This document shows, one piece after another, positions 20,594 to 29,973 of a stretch of 64,000 nt of DNA (the first letter of the stretch is position 1; the number at the start of each line of letters is the position of its first letter). The position numbers and the translations under genes were made by a program. Below the pieces are notes generated by a model, which had not been told where the DNA came from, made no database searches, and worked only from the letters and a program-made list of their open reading frames with translations. This DNA is from Pleurocapsa minor HA4230-MV1 (GTDB lineage Bacteria > Cyanobacteriota > Cyanobacteriia > Cyanobacteriales > Xenococcaceae), in assembly GCA_019359095.1 (NCBI GenBank), contig JAHHHZ010000033.1, positions 35,456 through 99,455 of the forward strand. Direction: 5' to 3'.

Positions 20594-21085
20594 CTAAATC
20601 GTAACGAATGGCTGTACTCCAGAAGTGTCAACGTTTCTCAGTAATTTAGCAATCTTGGTTCCCGATACTGGTTCAATCCAGTCAGCAGCAATTTCCGCCA
20701 GGGGTACTAAGACAAATGCTCTTTCTGTCATCCGTGGATGAGGCAAAGTTAAGGTTGGAGTATTAAGAACTAAATCTCCATATAGCAATAAATCTAGATC
20801 CAAAGTACGGGGTTGAAGATCTCCTTTACTGGTTCTCCCAAACTGTATTTCCGTAGCTTGCAAAATAGCTAATAATTCCTCTGGAGTTTGCGCAGCAGAT
20901 AATAAAGCACAGCCGTTGAGATAGTCAGACTGAGTTTCATCAGTGCCAACAGGTTTGGTTTGATACCAACGGGAAGTTGTCTTCAGCTTGATTCCAGGAA
21001 TTTGATTGAGGGCATTGAGAGAACTTTCTAAGATACTTAAAGAATCTCCCTGATTACTACCTAAAGCGATCGCGCATTCTGTCAT
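20594..21085 (-). CDS. folK: 6-hydroxymethyl-7,8-dihydropterin pyrophosphokinase
   Basis: HPPK transfers pyrophosphate from ATP to hydroxymethyl-dihydropterin in folate synthesis. The 163-residue length is normal. Motifs are ALGSNQGD at the N-terminus, TSRWYQTKPVG, and the signature QPRTLDLDLLLYGDLVLNTPTLTLPHPRMTERAFVLVPLAEIA, whose aspartates bind magnesium. folC, another folate gene, is at 22.9-24.2 kb on the same strand but not adjacent. Confidence 0.95.
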   Translation of the reverse strand: MTECAIALGSNQGDSLSILESSLNALNQIPGIKLKTTSRWYQTKPVGTDETQSDYLNGCALLSAAQTPEELLAILQATEIQFGRTSKGDLQPRTLDLDLLLYGDLVLNTPTLTLPHPRMTERAFVLVPLAEIAADWIEPVSGTKIAKLLRNVDTSGVQPFVTI

Positions 21086-21087
21086 GA

Positions 21088-21252
21088 TTATTTGGGGGGT
21101 AGATAAACAACAGCCATATAATCACTGCGATTATCAAGATCAATTCTGGATTTTTGGTAGAGTTGCCTTAGTAACACCTCCGCCTCCTTGCCAGGAACAT
21201 CCAAGATGTTTGCAGCTTGATCCACAGTGAGCATTTGCTTTTCTGTAATCAT
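21088..21252 (-). CDS. Small hypothetical protein, 54 aa
   Basis: A short frame from ATG 21252 encodes 54 residues including MLTVDQAANILDVPGKEAEVLLRQLYQKSRIDLD and ends VVYLPPK. It has an HTH-like or tetratricopeptide-like helical look. The same frame stays open upstream for about 20 codons (with RRRRIIKM) without an ATG, and that upstream stretch overlaps a GC-rich repeat at about 21268-21304, so the N-terminus may be truncated. It starts 3 bp downstream of the folK start (same strand, upstream of it) and could be co-transcribed with folK. Confidence 0.4.
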   Translation of the reverse strand: MITEKQMLTVDQAANILDVPGKEAEVLLRQLYQKSRIDLDNRSDYMAVVYLPPK

Positions 21253-21414
21253 TTTAATAATTCGTCGACGGCGATGGCATTCGGCTTTTTCGCGTAGCTG
21301 AAAGCTTATCGGCGTTCAACATTAGTCAGCATGAAATCCTCGATCAAAAGTGCTTTCAGATTGATAGAGACAGCATGAACGTATAATGGATAAAGAGTTG
21401 TAGAGAGAGAGCTG

Positions 21415-21630
21415 ATGACGTTACAAGAAATACAAAATCAGGCATTGCAGTTGTCTGTTGGCGATCGCTGGCGTTTAGTGCAGTCATTGTTAAGTTCAAT
21501 TCAACAGGAAACGCTGGTGTTGAGTCATCCAACAACAGACGTGAATCCTTTGGCGGGTCTTAATCCCTGGACTCAAAGCCTGATTGGGGTAGTTCAGTTA
21601 GGGACAGAAGAACCTACAGAGTCCTACTGA
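21415..21630 (+). CDS. Small antitoxin-like protein, apparently without a toxin
   Basis: A 71-residue protein with MTLQEIQNQALQLSVGDRWRLVQSLLSSIQQE followed by NPWTQSLIGVVQL, a pattern seen in cyanobacterial small antitoxins that usually precede a PIN-domain toxin. No PIN gene follows: the frame stops after ...EEPTESY and the next gene is a cysteine desulfurase. It may be an orphan antitoxin or a remnant of a lost pair. Confidence 0.55.
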   Translation: MTLQEIQNQALQLSVGDRWRLVQSLLSSIQQETLVLSHPTTDVNPLAGLNPWTQSLIGVVQLGTEEPTESY

Positions 21631-21711
21631 GCTTGGTCGTTAGAAGTAATAGTTGCTTTTGTGCCAATCACGCTAGCTATACTTAGGAATGGAAAGTTTG
21701 ATATTTAAACT

Positions 21712-22869
21712 ATGGATCGTCGTCCAATCTATCTTGATGCTCACTCTACTACCCCAATGGATCGGCGGGTACTAGAAGAGATGTTGCCTTACTTTACCGA
21801 GAGTTTTGGTAATCCTTCGAGTAATACTCATGTTTATGGCTGGGAAGCCAATGCTGCCGTAAAAAATGCCAGAGAAGCGATCGCCCAGATCATCAACGCC
21901 ACGCCTGAAGAAATTGTCTTTACTAGTGGGGCAACGGAAGCCAATAATTTAGCGATTAAAGGGGTTGCCGAAGCTTATTTTAATCAAGGTAAACATATCA
22001 TTACTGTCGCTACCGAACATCGGGCGGTACTCGATCCCTGTGCTTATTTAGAAACTTTGGGTTTTGAAGTTACCTATCTGACTGTGCAGTCTAACGGTAT
22101 TTTGGATTTGACTAAGCTAGAAGCAGCCATCCGCGAGGATACGATTTTGGTTTCAGTTATGGCAGCCAATAACGAAATTGGTGTGCTGCAACCTTTAGCC
22201 GAAATAGGCGAACTTTGCCACGATCGCGGAGTATTATTTCATACCGATGCTGCCCAAGCGATCGCCAAAATTCCTTTAGACGTGGCAGCAATGAAGATTG
22301 ATTTGATGTCCTTAACTGCTCATAAAGTATATGGGCCAAAAGGAATCGGCGCTTTATATGTGCGTCGTCGCGACCCCAGAGTTAAGTTAGCTTCCCAGAT
22401 TCAAGGAGGCGGACAAGAAAGAGGTAGGCGATCGGGTACTCTCTATACCCCACAGATAGTCGGCTTTGCTAAAGCTCTCGAAATTGGGGTGAAATCCATG
22501 AAAAGTGAATCAGAGCGTTTAATGCAGCTTAAAAAACAACTCTGGTCGATATTTGAACCTCTAGACGGTATTTATTTAAACGGCGATTTTACTCATAGCC
22601 TGCCGAATAATCTTAATTTGAGTATTGAAGGGGTCAACGGTTCGGCTTTATTATTAGCCTTACAGCCATTAGTAGCAGTGTCTTCTGGTTCGGCTTGTTC
22701 TGCTGAATCTACTGCACCTTCCCATGTTTTAACTGCTTTAGGTAGAGATGAAAAACTAGCCCATGCTTCTCTGCGGTTTGGCATTGGTCGGTTTAATACC
22801 CCAGAAGAAATTGCCACGGTGGGAGAAACAGCGATCGCCACGATTAAATCCTTACGTCAAGCTAATTAA
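21712..22869 (+). CDS. Cysteine desulfurase (NifS/IscS group)
   Basis: This PLP enzyme takes sulfur from cysteine for iron-sulfur clusters and thio-modifications. It is 385 residues. The N-terminus is IYLDAHSTTPMDRRV, the PLP lysine is in SLTAHKVYGPKGIGALY, and the active-site cysteine loop is SSGSACSAESTAPSHVL near residue 330. The loop form with SACSAES is group I (IscS/NifS). No nif or isc genes are next to it, so a housekeeping IscS role is more likely than nitrogen fixation. Confidence 0.92.
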   Translation: MDRRPIYLDAHSTTPMDRRVLEEMLPYFTESFGNPSSNTHVYGWEANAAVKNAREAIAQIINATPEEIVFTSGATEANNLAIKGVAEAYFNQGKHIITVATEHRAVLDPCAYLETLGFEVTYLTVQSNGILDLTKLEAAIREDTILVSVMAANNEIGVLQPLAEIGELCHDRGVLFHTDAAQAIAKIPLDVAAMKIDLMSLTAHKVYGPKGIGALYVRRRDPRVKLASQIQGGGQERGRRSGTLYTPQIVGFAKALEIGVKSMKSESERLMQLKKQLWSIFEPLDGIYLNGDFTHSLPNNLNLSIEGVNGSALLLALQPLVAVSSGSACSAESTAPSHVLTALGRDEKLAHASLRFGIGRFNTPEEIATVGETAIATIKSLRQAN

Positions 22870-22887
22870 AGGCAAATCAAAACTAGT

Positions 22888-24171
22888 TTAAACATTCTGT
22901 TTTAAACAACTAATGCTACCAATAAGATACAAAGAGCCACATAAAACAGTTAATCGGTCTGGATCTCGATCAGATTGAGCGATCGCCATATCCAATGCCT
23001 GAGTAACATCCTGATGGGTTTGGCAATTGTTGAGACGAGGGCAAACTTGAATTGCCAAAATAGCTAATTCTTCAGGATTGGCGCTACTGTGACCTGGCAC
23101 GGGAACTAAGTGTACTTCATCATTGGGCCTTAACAGCGCCTCAAAAATGTCTTCGTGATCTTTGGTAGATAACATCCCCATCACCCAGATAACAGGCTTA
23201 TTGAGGGTGTCTACATACTGTCGTAAGGCGATCGCTGCTGCGGGATTGTGAGCGCCGTCAATTAACAAAGGACGATCGTTCCAAGTTGTCCACTGCAATC
23301 TTCCTCGCCAACGAGTTTTATTGATACCCGTTTGAATTGCTAGTTCGGGAATGTGCCATCCCTGTTGTTGTAAAATTTTGATGGTGGCGATGGCGATCGC
23401 CGAATTACTCAACTGGACTTGACCCAATAGAGGGAGAGGATATTGCAAATCTTGGTACTTTGCCCAGGTAGTTTGGTTAGATCCAGTAATTTTAACCTCG
23501 GTAGCGGGTTCAACTATGGTCATGGGTGCGTTTAATTCTTCTGCCTTGGCTTGAACTACTTCTTTGGCCGATAAAGGAAGTTGACCGACGACTACAGGGC
23601 AATTAGCCTTAATCACCCCTGCTTTCTCTCGGGCAATATCAGCTAGAGTCGGGCCTAAACGTTGCCAATGTTCTCTACTTAAGGAGGTAATCACGCTAAC
23701 CAAACTACTATCCTTAACGTTAGTAGCATCAAGCCTGCCACCCAACCCCACTTCGATTACTGCCAGATCGACTTGCGATCGCGCAAAATAGAGCCAGGCT
23801 GCTGCGGTAATTACTTCAAATTGGGTCGGACTTTCGGTATCAATCGCGATCGCTGACTGGATTTCTTGTAATATTTCTACTAAAGCATTATTGGCGATCG
23901 CCTGTTCGTTAATTTGAATTCGTTCTGTCCAATCGACTAAATGCGGTGAGGTGTAGCGTCCGACTCGATAACCTGCTTCAGTTAAGATCGAGGAGAGATA
24001 GGCGCAGACTGAACCCTTGCCATTACTTCCTGCCACATGAATAATCGGTACTCGATCCTGAGGATTACCCAAGTCTGCCAGTAGCTTTTTAATTCGGTCT
24101 AAACCGAGGTGAACGCCGAAACGCTGAAAAGGATCTAGAAGAGTGCTAATCCTGTTTTCTTTAACTACCAT
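22888..24171 (-). CDS. folC: Bifunctional dihydrofolate / folylpolyglutamate synthase
   Basis: FolC adds glutamate to dihydropteroate and to folates. From ATG 24171 it is 427 residues; an upstream ATG at 24201 adds ten residues of no family resemblance. Motifs are LLDPFQRFGVHLGLDRIKKLL, the P-loop VAGSNGKGSVCAYLSSIL, YTSPHLVDWTERI, VIEVGLGGRLDATN, and the C-terminal LLIDGAHNPAAAIALRQYV. It is divergent from ndhH, with about 245 bp between the starts. Confidence 0.94.
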   Translation of the reverse strand: MVVKENRISTLLDPFQRFGVHLGLDRIKKLLADLGNPQDRVPIIHVAGSNGKGSVCAYLSSILTEAGYRVGRYTSPHLVDWTERIQINEQAIANNALVEILQEIQSAIAIDTESPTQFEVITAAAWLYFARSQVDLAVIEVGLGGRLDATNVKDSSLVSVITSLSREHWQRLGPTLADIAREKAGVIKANCPVVVGQLPLSAKEVVQAKAEELNAPMTIVEPATEVKITGSNQTTWAKYQDLQYPLPLLGQVQLSNSAIAIATIKILQQQGWHIPELAIQTGINKTRWRGRLQWTTWNDRPLLIDGAHNPAAAIALRQYVDTLNKPVIWVMGMLSTKDHEDIFEALLRPNDEVHLVPVPGHSSANPEELAILAIQVCPRLNNCQTHQDVTQALDMAIAQSDRDPDRLTVLCGSLYLIGSISCLKQNV

Positions 24172-24416
24172 GCCCACAACTCCGCCGAAATATCGCGACA
24201 CAAATAATCATAATCTATGCTACGGTCAGAGTCTTTAATTTTTTGGAGAATTATTAATCAACTTATACTTGCTTCACCAGGAGTCAAGCTAGTTTGGCGA
24301 GAATTTTGCTCAAGCAATGTAGTTTCATGTCAGATCGGGTACTGAAACTAGATAAGATAGATAGCAAAGTTGCAGTTGCAGATCATAATTCCTCATATAA
24401 GATAAAGCGCTGATTT

Positions 24417-25601
24417 ATGGCACAGATAGAAACTAGAACCGAACCCATGATTCTCAACATGGGGCCTCATCATCCTTCAATGCACGGTGTTTTGCGCCTC
24501 ATTGTTACGCTTGATGGGGAAGATGTAATCGATTGTGAACCTGTAATCGGTTATCTTCATCGAGGCATGGAGAAAATTGCGGAAAATCGCACCAGCGTTA
24601 TGTACGTCCCCTATGTAAGCCGTTGGGACTATGCAGCAGGCATGTTTAATGAAGCCATTACCGTAAATGCCCCTGAAAAGTTGGCGGGTATTGAAGTGCC
24701 AAAACGCGCTCAATATATCCGCGTCATCATGCTGGAGTTAAACCGCATTGCCAATCATTTATTATGGCTTGGCCCATTTATGGCAGATGTGGGCGCACAA
24801 ACTCCCTTCTTCTACATTTTTCGTGAACGAGAGCTAATTTATGACCTTTGGGAAGCAGCCACTGGACAACGGTTAATTAACAATAACTATTTCCGTATTG
24901 GTGGTGTATCGGTCGATCTGCCCTACGGTTGGCTTGACAAGTGTGAAGATTTTTGTAATTATTTCGACCCAAAAGTTGATGAATATGAAAAACTGATTAC
25001 TAACAACCCCATTTTCCGTCGTCGGGTGGAAGGAGTCGGCACAATTTCTCGCGCTCAAGCCATTAACTGGGGCTTATCAGGGCCAATGCTACGGGCTTCT
25101 GGAGTTAAATGGGATTTGCGCAAAGTAGACCACTACGAATGCTATGACGACTTTGACTGGGATGTCCAGTGGGAAACGGCGGGCGATTGTTTTGCTCGTT
25201 ACCTAGTGCGGGTTCGTGAAATGCGCGAAGCGATCAAAATTATCCGTCAGGCATTAAAAGGTATTCCTGGTGGCGCTTACGAAAACCTCGAAGCACAACG
25301 GATGGCTGAAGGGCGTAAATCAAAGTGGAATGATTTTGAATATCAGTATGTCGCCAAAAAAGTTGCCCCCACCTTTAAAATCCCCGCAGGCGAACACTAC
25401 GTTCGATTGGAAACTGGCAAGGGTGAACTAGGTATCTTTATCGTCGGGAATGATAATGTCTTCCCCTGGCGTTGGAAAATCCGCGCCCCTGACTTTAACA
25501 ATCTACAGATTTTACCTGAACTATTGAAAGGCGTTAAGTTGGCGGATATTATGCCTATTCTCGGCAGCATCGACATCATTATGGGGTCAGTAGATCGCTA
25601 G
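24417..25601 (+). CDS. ndhH: NAD(P)H-quinone oxidoreductase subunit H
   Basis: NdhH is the 49-kDa-type subunit of the NDH-1 hydrophilic arm at the thylakoid, acting in respiration and cyclic electron flow near the quinone site. It is 394 residues. The typical start is followed by [17 protein letters not shown], then [13 protein letters not shown] and the closing [29 protein letters not shown]. It is monocistronic, with a strong terminator just after. Confidence 0.98.
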   Translation: MAQIETRTEPMILNMGPHHPSMHGVLRLIVTLDGEDVIDCEPVIGYLHRGMEKIAENRTSVMYVPYVSRWDYAAGMFNEAITVNAPEKLAGIEVPKRAQYIRVIMLELNRIANHLLWLGPFMADVGAQTPFFYIFRERELIYDLWEAATGQRLINNNYFRIGGVSVDLPYGWLDKCEDFCNYFDPKVDEYEKLITNNPIFRRRVEGVGTISRAQAINWGLSGPMLRASGVKWDLRKVDHYECYDDFDWDVQWETAGDCFARYLVRVREMREAIKIIRQALKGIPGGAYENLEAQRMAEGRKSKWNDFEYQYVAKKVAPTFKIPAGEHYVRLETGKGELGIFIVGNDNVFPWRWKIRAPDFNNLQILPELLKGVKLADIMPILGSIDIIMGSVDR

Positions 25602-25630
25602 AATAAGAAATTCAAGCTACATTTTACTAA

Positions 25631-25654
25631 AGGTGGGATTATCCCGCCTTTTTT
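25631..25654 (+). terminator. Intrinsic terminator of ndhH
   Basis: An 8-bp stem (AGGTGGGA / TCCCGCCT, one G-U pair) with a 3-nt loop is followed by a T-run, 29 bp after the ndhH stop. Confidence 0.9.
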
Positions 25655-25724
25655 ATTTATTTAGGATCTCCATTTAGTCTGACCCTTTATGATGTAAGTA
25701 AAGTAGTTTCATACCATTAAAGTC

Positions 25725-26261
25725 ATGGACACTTCAGCTAATTTTCAGGCGATCGCTCAACAAAATCAAACTAGCACCGAAGAAGCACTGCAACTCTTTG
25801 ATGAACTAGAACCTGTAGACATCGAATTTATGCTTGGTAGATGGCAAGGATCGGGTTTTCCGACTCATCATCCGATGGATGGTTTACTTGAAGCTTTCAA
25901 CTGGTATGGCAAAGAATTTATCTCTCCAGATCATGTCCATCCTTTACTGTTTACCGATGGTAATAGTATTTTTAAGGTTGACCCTAACCCCACAATAATG
26001 AACCTGGGACTTAGTTTCCCTATTCCTAAAAATGAAGGTCTAAAACCTTTTTATAGTGCGATGAATAAGCTACTCAAAACAGAAGAGAGTAAAGCCAGAA
26101 TTCGCATGATGGAACATCGAGGTAAAGTCAGCGCCACGATGATTTATGATTATCTACCTATTAACGACGTGTTTAGAAAAGTAGATAACAATACTGTTTT
26201 AGGTTTAATGGATTATAAATCAATACCCCAACCCTTCTTTTTTACCTTAAAAAGAGAATAG
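25725..26261 (+). CDS. GXWXG / DUF4334 domain protein
   Basis: A 178-residue protein with the GXWXG motif in LGRWQGSGFPTHHPMDGLLEAFNWYGKEF (about residues 44-72) and a C-terminal DUF4334-type half ending YDYLPINDVFRKVDNNTVLGLMDYK. The family is found in bacteria and plants; a lipocalin-like binding role has been suggested but I know of no firm function. It converges with the CarS-like membrane gene, with 9 bp between stops. Confidence 0.8.
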   Translation: MDTSANFQAIAQQNQTSTEEALQLFDELEPVDIEFMLGRWQGSGFPTHHPMDGLLEAFNWYGKEFISPDHVHPLLFTDGNSIFKVDPNPTIMNLGLSFPIPKNEGLKPFYSAMNKLLKTEESKARIRMMEHRGKVSATMIYDYLPINDVFRKVDNNTVLGLMDYKSIPQPFFFTLKRE

Positions 26262-26270
26262 CAATTTTAG

Positions 26271-26819
26271 TTATTTTAAGCCTAATTTTTTTCTTAACTC
26301 TGTTGCACCCATAAATAATAATGGAGTGACAATTAAACCTGTGACAATAAAGTGTAAAGGAAAGTGAAAATAGAAGTACCACAAGATTAGAACCCCGTAG
26401 GTAGAATCCATATGATCGATGAAATAAAAAAGCTGATTATTTTCATCACCAGGGGGAATATCCAAACGACGTTTAATAAAAGAATTGGGTAACTCGGCAA
26501 GATTAAATATAAAACCAACTAATAGACCAAACTCAATTAGATTGAAGTTAGAAAAGGAAATTGCTTGCCGAGAAAGAACAGGAATTATTATTTCTAATAG
26601 ATTTAATAAATAAACACTGGTGACCATCGCCAGCGGTAAACTTATTAAGCCACGCCATTTTTTGTTTTCCCCAAACCAATCAATTTGAATGGGAACATTC
26701 AAGGCTTGAAACGGACTGGTTTTCCACAAAAAAGCTTCAATAACTCCAGCAATAAATAGACTAAGAGCTAGCCAAAGTAAATTTAAAGTATCTGGAATAA
26801 AGTATTGTGTCCAGCCCAT
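26271..26819 (-). CDS. CarS-like (DUF46) CDP-lipid synthase family membrane protein
   Basis: This 182-residue protein has about five membrane helices. The central and C-terminal motifs WRGLISLPLA, GLLVGFIFNLAELPNSFIKRRLDIPPGDE and FIDHMDSTYGVLIL follow the CDP-archaeol synthase / CdsA pattern (S-x3-KRR, GD, D-x2-DS), where the aspartates bind Mg and CTP. It likely transfers CMP from CTP to a phospholipid or isoprenoid-lipid substrate. The next gene on the same strand, 167 bp upstream, encodes a fatty acyl-AMP ligase, which fits a lipid-related role. A standard bacterial CdsA is longer. Confidence 0.6.
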   Translation of the reverse strand: MGWTQYFIPDTLNLLWLALSLFIAGVIEAFLWKTSPFQALNVPIQIDWFGENKKWRGLISLPLAMVTSVYLLNLLEIIIPVLSRQAISFSNFNLIEFGLLVGFIFNLAELPNSFIKRRLDIPPGDENNQLFYFIDHMDSTYGVLILWYFYFHFPLHFIVTGLIVTPLLFMGATELRKKLGLK

Positions 26820-26986
26820 TATATATATCTAAATCCCAGAAACAATATGATTTTTTAGTAATAATATCACTAAGCGTCATAATTACTACTTGGCTAATAA
26901 TATTAGCAAATGTCGATTTTAGACAACTAAGCGATCGCTTGGAGATAAAGATTAATTAAATTAACTTTCCTGGTGTCTCTTGAGCA

Positions 26987-28804
26987 TTAATCACTAAAAA
27001 ATTGCCCCGCCAAATCAGTAATATCGGTTTCGGGTATTTCTGACTGCTGCCATTGCGCTACGGTGTTTAAACTACCATCAAGAAACATACTCTGACAGGC
27101 TTTTCGCTGAATTTTGCCACTGGAAGTTTTAGGAATACTACCAGTTTTGAGTAAAGCTACGGCAAAGACATTCGCCATATTTTGTTCTCCCACTGCTAGA
27201 CGAATTGCCCCGATAACTTCCTCGGCGTTGAGCGTACGTAAATCAGTACGATTGACTTCATGAGCGATCACTAACTGTTCTTCTCCCCCTAGATCGATGC
27301 TAAAGGCGGCACCATGATTAGGACGAAGGGCAGGATGGCAGCTTTCCACTGTTTCTTCAATGTGTTGCGGATAATGATTTCGCCCCCAAAGAATCATCAT
27401 GTCTTTAATCCTTCCCGTAATATATAGTTCACCGTCTTGAATAAATCCCAGATCCCCTGTACGAAGATAAGTCTTATTTGAGCTATCAGCTAATCTCGCT
27501 TGAAAAGTCGCCTCGGTTTGTTCTTCCCTTTGATAGTATCCTTTGCCAATACCTGCCCCTGCTGCCCAAATTTCGCCGATGCGTTTCGTAGACGGCGCGG
27601 ATGCGCCATCGCCTTCACACTGAGTTTTAGTTTCAGGATTAACGATAATCACTTCGTCTCCCAGCCAAGTATGACCACAACTAACGACTGCTTTAGCATT
27701 AGGATGCTCCGCGTTTACAACTAACACCTGGTCTTGCGTTAAAGCTTGTCGATCAAGATAGGTAATAGTCGGATATTCAGAGGCATCGATACCCGTAATC
27801 AACAATGTTCCCTCAGCCATACCGTAACAGGGGTAGAAGGCTTCTTTTTTAAATCCACAGGGTTTATATAACTGACTAAACTTGGCAAGGGTTTCTGCCC
27901 GCACAGGCTCCGCTCCTGTAAACGCCACTTCCCAATGACTAAGGTCTAAACTAGCTCTTTGCTCGTCGGTAATCTTTTGGCAAAGAAGATCGTAGGCAAA
28001 ATTTGGCCCGCCACTAGTAGTTATCTGATATTTAGACAATGCCTGTAACCAGAGAAAAGGCTGCTGTGCCAAAGCGATTGGTGACATTAATACCGCAGGC
28101 AATCCAGCAAATAGAGGCTGCATCACCCCGCCAATTAAGCCCATATCGTGAAACATGGGTAGCCACATCAGGATTTTAGTTTGAGGATGATGACCAAAAG
28201 ATTGATAAATAACTTCAGAGTTGTGCAGCACGTTGCCATGAGTCACCATTACTCCTTTGGGTTGTCCCGTTGACCCAGAAGTATATTGTAAAAACGCTAA
28301 AGTATCACCGTCAATTTTAGGCGATCGCCAATGCTCGGCCAAACCCAGATCGACTCGATCGCTCTCTATCCAGGGTAAAGCTTTGAGCTTGAGCGCCATG
28401 GTGGGATGAGCTATTAACTGTCCTTTGACGCGATCGGCAAATTCGTGGGTAGTTAAGGCAATGGAGGCTTGACAATCGACAATCCGATCTTGATACTGGC
28501 TAAGTGATTTAATATGCTGTCGGGGATAGTCGGTAACGGCAACAACTCCAGCATAGAGACAACCCATAAAAGCAGCAATAAACTCTAAACCAGCAGTATA
28601 GGGATAAACCAATAAAGCGCGATCGCCTGGCTTAACTTTAGTCAACAACTGTACGGCGATCGCTCGTGCCTGAAGATCTAATTGTTGGTATGTACAGCTA
28701 CCAGATTCATTTTCGCCATCGGCTAAAAAGGTATAGGCAGTTTGATAGGGTACAATTGTCGCTTTATCAAGTAAAACATCTACTATGGTGGAATTAATTA
28801 CCAT
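26987..28804 (-). CDS. Fatty acyl-AMP ligase (FAAL)
   Basis: FAALs adenylate long-chain fatty acids and hand them to an acyl carrier protein. From ATG 28804 it is 605 residues; the longer frame to 28900 overlaps the divergent ino1 gene and is unlikely. Motifs are YTSGSTGQPKGVMVTHGNV, WLPMFHDMGLIGG, YGMAEGTLLITG, YLRTGDLGFIQDGELYITGR and GKIQRKACQ. The second domain includes a short GC-rich palindromic insertion that encodes GDGASAPSTKR (27578-27613). There is no fused carrier domain or adjacent PKS gene, so the acceptor must be encoded elsewhere. Confidence 0.88.
   Translation of the reverse strand: MVINSTIVDVLLDKATIVPYQTAYTFLADGENESGSCTYQQLDLQARAIAVQLLTKVKPGDRALLVYPYTAGLEFIAAFMGCLYAGVVAVTDYPRQHIKSLSQYQDRIVDCQASIALTTHEFADRVKGQLIAHPTMALKLKALPWIESDRVDLGLAEHWRSPKIDGDTLAFLQYTSGSTGQPKGVMVTHGNVLHNSEVIYQSFGHHPQTKILMWLPMFHDMGLIGGVMQPLFAGLPAVLMSPIALAQQPFLWLQALSKYQITTSGGPNFAYDLLCQKITDEQRASLDLSHWEVAFTGAEPVRAETLAKFSQLYKPCGFKKEAFYPCYGMAEGTLLITGIDASEYPTITYLDRQALTQDQVLVVNAEHPNAKAVVSCGHTWLGDEVIIVNPETKTQCEGDGASAPSTKRIGEIWAAGAGIGKGYYQREEQTEATFQARLADSSNKTYLRTGDLGFIQDGELYITGRIKDMMILWGRNHYPQHIEETVESCHPALRPNHGAAFSIDLGGEEQLVIAHEVNRTDLRTLNAEEVIGAIRLAVGEQNMANVFAVALLKTGSIPKTSSGKIQRKACQSMFLDGSLNTVAQWQQSEIPETDITDLAGQFFSD
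27578..27613. repeat. Palindromic repeat inserted in frame in the FAAL gene
   Basis: A GC-rich element with perfect hairpin GGCGC-ggat-GCGCC (27594-27607) and flanks GCGTTTCG / CATCGCC sits between conserved motifs of the ligase and codes for about 11 extra residues. Confidence 0.6.
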
Positions 28805-28878
28805 TCGTTTACCATTCTTTAAACAATGACTGTAAGATTTCCCTATAATGTAGTCCAATAACGGAGGAAGGTAAAATC

Positions 28879-29973
28879 GTGGGGAGTATAAAAGTAGCAA
28901 TTGTCGGTATAGGAAACTGTTCCAGTTCTCTTATCCAAGGAATCGAATACTACCGAGATAAACAGGCAGAAGATGCCATTGGCTTGATGCACTGGGATTT
29001 GGGAGGCTACAAGCCTTACGATCTTGAGGTAGTTGCTGCGTTTGATATTGACCAGCGCAAAGTAGGCAAAGATGTCGCCGAGGCGATTTTTGCTCCTCCT
29101 AACTGTACAACTGTTTTCTGTGAAAATGTACCCCAAACTGGAGTGAAGGTACAAATGGGCGCAATTCTAGATGGTGTGGCAGCCCACATGCAAGATGCTG
29201 ATGAAAAATATACTTTTGTAATTAGCGATCGCCCTGAACAGTCAAAAGCAGATATTGTCAACATTCTTAAACAGTCTGGGACAGAGGTTTTAGTCAATTA
29301 CCTCCCTGTGGGTTCTCAAGAAGCCGTGGAGTTTTATGCTGAATGCGCTTTGGATGCAGGAGTCGCTTTTGTTAACTGTATTCCTGTCTTTATCGCTAGC
29401 AAGACATTGTGGGCAGAAAAGTTTAAAAGTCACGGGATTCCCATTATCGGCGATGATATTAAATCGCAGTTTGGGGCAACCATTAGTCACCGCACTTTAG
29501 TCGATTTGTGCAAAAAACGCGGGGTTAAAGTCGAACGTACTTATCAGCTCAACACTGGCGGTAATACTGATTTCCGCAACATGCTCGATCGCAGTCGTCT
29601 AGATTCTAAAAAAGAGTCGAAAACCGAAGCCGTACAGGGCGTAATTGCTAAACGCCTAGAAGATGAAGATATTCATGTTGGGCCTAGTGATTATGTCCCT
29701 TGGCAAAAAGACAACAAGGTAGCATTTATTCGCATTGAAGGTAAATTGTTTGGCGATGTGCCAATGAATTTAGAAATGAGACTTTCCGTCGAAGATTCTC
29801 CCAACTCCGCAGGGGTGGTCATCGATGCCATTCGCTGTTGTAAGCTCGGTCTAGATCGCGGTATTGGTGGCGTACTAACAGCGCCTTCTGCTTACTTTAT
29901 GAAGCATCCACCAGAGCAGTTTACTGATGATCAAGCCTATCAAATGACTGAGGCTTTTATTGTCGAGCAATAA
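28879..29973 (+). CDS. ino1: Inositol-3-phosphate synthase
   Basis: This NAD-dependent enzyme converts glucose-6-phosphate to inositol-3-phosphate, the first step of inositol synthesis. It is 364 residues and GTG-started. Motifs are VAIVGIGNCSSSLIQGIEYYR at the N-terminus (NAD site), INCIPVFIAS, GDDIKSQFGATISHRTL and LNTGGNTDFRNM in the catalytic half. The form matches the short bacterial/archaeal-type synthase. Its start lies 75 bp from the divergent FAAL start, so the two share a promoter region. Confidence 0.93.
   Translation: MGSIKVAIVGIGNCSSSLIQGIEYYRDKQAEDAIGLMHWDLGGYKPYDLEVVAAFDIDQRKVGKDVAEAIFAPPNCTTVFCENVPQTGVKVQMGAILDGVAAHMQDADEKYTFVISDRPEQSKADIVNILKQSGTEVLVNYLPVGSQEAVEFYAECALDAGVAFVNCIPVFIASKTLWAEKFKSHGIPIIGDDIKSQFGATISHRTLVDLCKKRGVKVERTYQLNTGGNTDFRNMLDRSRLDSKKESKTEAVQGVIAKRLEDEDIHVGPSDYVPWQKDNKVAFIRIEGKLFGDVPMNLEMRLSVEDSPNSAGVVIDAIRCCKLGLDRGIGGVLTAPSAYFMKHPPEQFTDDQAYQMTEAFIVEQ

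Noticed and set aside
21712..22869. Nitrogen-fixation nifS
   Set aside because: The desulfurase is of the NifS/IscS type, but no nif gene lies nearby, so a nif-specific name is not justified.
28805..28900. Extended start for the fatty acyl-AMP ligase at 28900
   Set aside because: It would overlap the ino1 start and adds residues without family resemblance; ATG 28804 fits the family.
28843..29154. Minus-strand 103-aa frame overlapping the ino1 start
   Set aside because: It lies antisense to the conserved NAD-binding part of ino1 and resembles nothing known.
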